NCBI GenBank assembly: GCA_003248655.1
Contig: QFPM01000002.1
Coordinates: 62,001 to 126,000 of the forward strand
Direction of reading: 5' to 3'
DNA from: Microbacterium sp.
GTDB lineage: Bacteria; Actinomycetota; Actinomycetes; Actinomycetales; Microbacteriaceae
Length of the DNA stretch: 64,000 nt
Positions 60,545 to 64,000 of this stretch are shown here, piece by piece. The stretch's first letter is position 1, and the number at the start of each line of letters is the position of its first letter. The position numbers and the translations under genes were made by a program. Below the pieces are notes generated by a model that had not been told where the DNA came from, ran no database searches, and saw nothing but the letters and a program-made list of their open reading frames with translations.

Positions 60545-62152
60545 ATGGCAGGTCCGACCGTCGATCCGTCCCTCTATCGCGACCGCGATCTCGTCCCGGT
60601 CCGTCGCGCGCTCGTGTCGGTCAGCGACAAGACCGACCTGCTGCCGCTCGCGCAGGCGCTCGCCGCCGCCGGGGTTGAGATCGTGTCGACGGGAGGCTCG
60701 GCGTCGCTGATCAGGGATGCCGGGATCGACGTCACGGACGTCTCCGAGATCACCGGCTTCCCCGAGTCGCTCGACGGTCGCGTCAAGACGCTGCACCCGA
60801 GCGTGCACGCGGGGCTGCTCGCCGACCTGCGCCTCGAGGATCACGAAACGCAGCTCGCTGACCTCGGCATCCTGCCGTTCGAGCTCGTCGTCGTGAACCT
60901 GTATCCGTTCGTCGAGACGGTCGCCTCGGGGGCGAAGGGCGATGCCGTCGTCGAGCAGATCGACATCGGGGGACCCGCGATGGTGCGGGCGTCGGCGAAG
61001 AACTTCGCGAACGTCGCGATCGTCGTCTCGCCGTCGTCGTATCCGGCGATCATCGATGCGCTCGGCGCGGGCGGCACGACCCTCGCGCACCGCCGCGACC
61101 TCGCCGCGCGCGCGTTCGCGCACACGGCGGCCTACGACCGCGCCGTCGCGACGTGGTTCGCGGAGGAGAGCCTCGCCGACGAGGGCGACCTTCCCCTGCA
61201 CCTCACGATCAAGGCCGAGCGGCTCGAGACCCTGCGCTACGGCGAGAACTCGCACCAGCGCGCCGCGATCTACTCGCGCGTCGGCGGCCACGGCATCGCG
61301 CAGGCGACGCAGCTGCAGGGCAAGGAGATGTCGTACAACAACTACGTCGACGCCGACGCCGCCCTGCGCGCCGCCTTCGACATGGTCAAGCCCGCCGTCG
61401 CGATCATCAAGCACGCGAACCCGTGCGGCATCGCGGTGGCCGCGCCGAACGCGCTCGATGCGATCGCTTCGGCGCACCTGCGTGCGCACGAGTGCGACCC
61501 GGTGTCGGCGTTCGGTGGCGTGATCGCCGCGAACCGCACCGTGACTCTCAAGATGGCCGAGAACCTCCGCGACATCTTCACCGAGGTCATCGTCGCGCCC
61601 GGGTTCGAGCCGGAGGCGCTCGAGGTGTTCCGGCTGAAGAAGAACCTGCGCGTGCTGCAGTTGCCCGCCGACTGGCGGCAGGAGACGATGGATGTCCGGC
61701 TCGTCTCGGGCGGTCTGCTGCTGCAGGATGCCGACCGCTTCCCGCCCGAGGTCGAATCGCTCGTCGAGGGGTGGCAGCTCGTCACCGGCGAGATGCCGGC
61801 CGACAGCGAGAAGGCGAACCTCGCTTTCGCGTGGAAGGCGTGCCGCGCCGTCAAGTCGAACGCGATCGTTCTGGCCCAGGCATCCGCCACCGTCGGAATC
61901 GGCATGGGGCAGGTCAACCGCGTCGACTCGTGCCGCCTCGCCGTCGAGCGTGCCGGCGACCGCGCCGCGGGGTCGGTCGCGGCCTCCGACGCGTTCTTCC
62001 CGTTCGCCGATGGCCCGCAGGTGCTGATCGACGCGGGCATCCGCACGATCGTGCAGCCGGGCGGGTCCGTCCGCGACCAGGAGGTCATCGACGCGGCGGC
62101 CGCCGCCGGCGTGACGATGTTCTTCACCGGCGAGCGCCACTTCTTCCACTGA
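60545..62152 (+). CDS. purH: Bifunctional AICAR transformylase/IMP cyclohydrolase
   Basis: Last two steps of IMP synthesis. 535 residues: N-terminal cyclohydrolase (MGS-like) domain with RALVSVSDKTDLLPLAQALA, STGGSASLIRDAGI and HPSVHAGLLADL; C-terminal transformylase with RYGENSHQRAAIY, IIKHANPCGIAVA and SDAFFPFADGPQVLID. The ATG is 38 bases after purN, so the two form an operon. Confidence 0.96.
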   Translation: MAGPTVDPSLYRDRDLVPVRRALVSVSDKTDLLPLAQALAAAGVEIVSTGGSASLIRDAGIDVTDVSEITGFPESLDGRVKTLHPSVHAGLLADLRLEDHETQLADLGILPFELVVVNLYPFVETVASGAKGDAVVEQIDIGGPAMVRASAKNFANVAIVVSPSSYPAIIDALGAGGTTLAHRRDLAARAFAHTAAYDRAVATWFAEESLADEGDLPLHLTIKAERLETLRYGENSHQRAAIYSRVGGHGIAQATQLQGKEMSYNNYVDADAALRAAFDMVKPAVAIIKHANPCGIAVAAPNALDAIASAHLRAHECDPVSAFGGVIAANRTVTLKMAENLRDIFTEVIVAPGFEPEALEVFRLKKNLRVLQLPADWRQETMDVRLVSGGLLLQDADRFPPEVESLVEGWQLVTGEMPADSEKANLAFAWKACRAVKSNAIVLAQASATVGIGMGQVNRVDSCRLAVERAGDRAAGSVAASDAFFPFADGPQVLIDAGIRTIVQPGGSVRDQEVIDAAAAAGVTMFFTGERHFFH

Positions 62153-62185
62153 CCTTCTTCTTTTGGCGCGCTTCGCGCCGCGGGG

Positions 62186-62296
62186 GCTTCGCGCCGAAGG
62201 GCTTCGCGCCGCCGGCTTCGCGCTGGCGGGGGCTTCGCGCTGGCGGGGGCTTCGCGCTGGCGGGGGCTTCGCGCTGACCGGCTTCGTGCTGGAGGG
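62186..62296. repeat. 17-bp tandem repeats after purH
   Basis: GGCTTCGCGCTGGCGGG is repeated three times without a gap (62214-62230, 62231-62247, 62248-62264). Shorter or mutated units stand on either side (GGGCTTCGCGCCGAA/GCC before, GGCTTCGCGCTGACC and GGCTTCGTGCTGGAGGG after). No gene is likely here. It separates purH from the Ada-AlkA gene. Confidence 0.85.
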
Positions 62297-62383
62297 CGGA
62301 TGCCGGGGCAGCACCGCGATGGCCGAAAACCGCGAGCGGCAGGCGCGGGGGCGTGTCAGGGTAGGGGTATGGCATGCCTCGCG

Positions 62384-64000
62384 ATGACGTTCGACGAGCG
62401 CTACCGCGCGATCGACGCGCGCGATGCGCGCTTCGACGGGCAGTTCGTCACGGCGGTGCGGTCGACCGGCATCTACTGCCGTCCGTCGTGCCCCGCGCGG
62501 ACGCCGAAGCCCGCGAACGTCACGTTCTATCCGACCTCCGCGGCGGCGCATGAGGCCGGATACCGCGCCTGCAAGCGGTGCCTGCCCGAGGCGGCACCGG
62601 GTTCGCCCGAGTGGAACCTCCGCGGTGACGTCGCCGGGCGCGCGATGCGCCTCGTCGCCGAAGGGGTCGTCGAGCGCGAGGGCGTGCCGGGGCTCGCGGC
62701 GCGGCTCGGATACTCCTCCCGCCACCTCACGCGACTGCTCACCGCCGAGCTCGGCGCGGGACCCCTCGCCCTCGCCCGCGCGCAGCGCGCGCACACGGCC
62801 CGGATGCTGCTCGTGGCGACCGACCTGCCGGCATCCGAGGTCGCGTTCTCGGCGGGCTTCGCGAGCGTCCGCCAGTTCAACGACACCATCCGCGAGGTAT
62901 TCGGGATGCCGCCGACGCAACTGCGCGCCCGGCGCCCGGCGGGAGCGCCCAGTCCGGCCGACGCCCCCGGTGCGATCGAGCTCGTCCTGCCGCACCGCGG
63001 TCCCTTCGACGCCGCGGGACTCTTCGGCTGGATGGCCGCGCGCGCCGTCGCCGGCGTCGAGACGGCGACCGCCGACTCCTTCGCGCGCGTGCTGCGCCTG
63101 CCCGGCGGGCCCGCGTGGTTCGCCCTGCGGCTCGACGAGTCCGGACGCGTGCGCCTGCGCGCGCGACTGACCCAACTGCGCGACCTGCCGACGCTCGTTG
63201 CGCGCGTGCGGCGCCTGTTCGACCTCGACGCCGATCCGATCGCGGTGGATGCCGCGCTGTCACAGCACCCGGAGATCGCGCCGCTCGTCGCGCGCGTCCC
63301 CGGCATCCGCGTGCCGGGCTCTGCCGACCCGCACGAGATGCTCATCCGCGCGATGGTCGGCCAGCAGATCACGGTCGCGGCCGCCACGACGGCGCTCCGC
63401 GCGCTGACGGATGCCCTCGGCGAGCGCATCGACGGGTTCGAGGGGCACGACCGGCTGTTCCCGACGATGGAGGCCATTGCCGCGCGCGGACACGAGGTGC
63501 TGCGTGGTCCCGCGGCGCGCATCCGCGCGATCACGGGGGCCGCCGCCGCGCTCGCCGACGGCTCGCTCGTGCTCACGAGCGGCGACGACGGGCCCGCCCA
63601 GCGCGCGGCGCTGCTGGCGATGCCGGGCATCGGCCCGTGGACCGCCGACTACGTCCGCATGCGCGTGCTCGGCGACCCCGACGTGACCCTGCCGGGCGAT
63701 GTGGCCGTGCGAGCGGGGGCGGCGGCCGCGGGCATCCCGTCGGATCCCCGCGGATACGACGCCTGGGCGGCGCGCATCGCGCCCTGGCGCAGTTACCTCA
63801 CGGCGCACCTGTGGCGCGCCGTCCCGCCGCGCCCGGCTCGCCCCGCGGCCGGTCGCATGGCCGACGCGCCGCGGCCCGCGGCGCGAAGCGCGCCCGGTCG
63901 CATGGCCGACCCGCCGCACGGCGCCTCATGCGTCACACCCGTAACCATCCGCCCCACGCGCCATGCGACTGGGCGCCCATCCGCGCAGGAGACCCCGTGA
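62384..64000 (+). CDS. Ada-AlkA fusion: methylation-repair regulator and DNA-3-methyladenine glycosylase
   Basis: 538 residues. An Ada-type metal-binding N-terminus holds the four cysteines (IYCRPSCPAR and ACKRCLPE; the first is the methyl acceptor in Ada). An AraC-type HTH follows (LAARLGYSSRHLTRLLTAEL, SEVAFSAGFASVRQFNDTIR). The AlkA glycosylase part has VGQQITVAAATTALRAL, the helix-hairpin-helix LLAMPGIGPWTADYVRMRVL and Asp in VTLPGDVAVR. No O6-methylguanine methyltransferase domain is present. A ~60-residue low-complexity tail with an RPAAGRMADAP repeat ends at the last base of the window. ATG at 62384 chosen over 62369. Confidence 0.92.
   Translation: MTFDERYRAIDARDARFDGQFVTAVRSTGIYCRPSCPARTPKPANVTFYPTSAAAHEAGYRACKRCLPEAAPGSPEWNLRGDVAGRAMRLVAEGVVEREGVPGLAARLGYSSRHLTRLLTAELGAGPLALARAQRAHTARMLLVATDLPASEVAFSAGFASVRQFNDTIREVFGMPPTQLRARRPAGAPSPADAPGAIELVLPHRGPFDAAGLFGWMAARAVAGVETATADSFARVLRLPGGPAWFALRLDESGRVRLRARLTQLRDLPTLVARVRRLFDLDADPIAVDAALSQHPEIAPLVARVPGIRVPGSADPHEMLIRAMVGQQITVAAATTALRALTDALGERIDGFEGHDRLFPTMEAIAARGHEVLRGPAARIRAITGAAAALADGSLVLTSGDDGPAQRAALLAMPGIGPWTADYVRMRVLGDPDVTLPGDVAVRAGAAAAGIPSDPRGYDAWAARIAPWRSYLTAHLWRAVPPRPARPAAGRMADAPRPAARSAPGRMADPPHGASCVTPVTIRPTRHATGRPSAQETP

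Noticed and set aside
60476..63175. 899-codon open frame antisense to purH and the Ada-AlkA gene
   Set aside because: Shadow of two real genes and a repeat region; no recognisable domain.

Overview
The window is about 64 kb of very GC-rich, densely packed DNA with GTG/TTG starts, ATGA/GTGA gene overlaps, a GuaB3 paralogue, DUF3817, PerM and LigC/LigD-type repair genes. This points to an actinobacterium. The strong preference for GGATGCC/GGCATCC, the intergenic palindromes and the gene neighbourhoods suggest Microbacteriaceae, probably Microbacterium or a close relative; the genus is inferred, not shown.

Layout. 1-7.7 kb: the 3' end of glmS, then acpS, alr and the tsaE-tsaB-rimI-tsaD set for tRNA t6A, ending in a small membrane protein, with a THUMP-like methyltransferase on the other strand. 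7.8-9.3 kb: groES behind two CIRCE-type operators, then rarD. 9.4-15 kb: a branched-chain amino-acid ABC system, with livK facing a tail-to-tail livHMGF operon whose LivH carries an extra secreted domain. 15-21 kb: guaB, guaB3, a SURF1-like gene, DUF3817 and guaA. 21-28.5 kb: a Bax-inhibitor-type protein, a glycerophosphodiesterase, an ABC-2 exporter and a large secreted subtilase. 28.6-35 kb: the accessory part. It has a lipoprotein, an alpha/beta hydrolase lacking its nucleophile, a deletion scar joining an aldo/keto reductase remnant to a 5'-truncated MFS exporter, and a roughly 3.8 kb island bounded by degenerate 21-bp direct repeats. The island holds two unknown surface proteins and an overlapping three-gene operon: AbiEi-like regulator, AbiEii-like nucleotidyltransferase and NERD nuclease. 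35-40.4 kb: YccF, a PspC/LiaF-like envelope-stress module opposite a PspC-histidine kinase/LuxR regulator pair, and a VapBC toxin-antitoxin pair. 40.4-49 kb: PcrA/UvrD helicase, an SseB-like protein, a stand-alone LigD polymerase domain, two membrane proteins and a LigC-type ligase. 49-55.4 kb: acyl-CoA metabolism, with two acyl-CoA dehydrogenases, an SDR, two TetR regulators and an APH-type kinase paired with one dehydrogenase in the arrangement of ACAD10/11 and LvaA/LvaC. Two almost identical 20-bp palindromes tie the SDR-TetR and kinase-dehydrogenase operons together. 55.6-64 kb: sucCD, perM, purN, purH (the order known from mycobacteria) and an Ada-AlkA repair protein.

Two DNA-level signals run through the whole window. 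First, many genes start 6-9 bases after a TANNNT -10 hexamer, so their transcripts are probably leaderless. Second, almost every larger intergenic gap holds a long inverted repeat. These repeats differ in sequence but are built alike, and several have two interleaved arm pairs. No intact rRNA, tRNA, CRISPR array, integrase or insertion sequence was seen.
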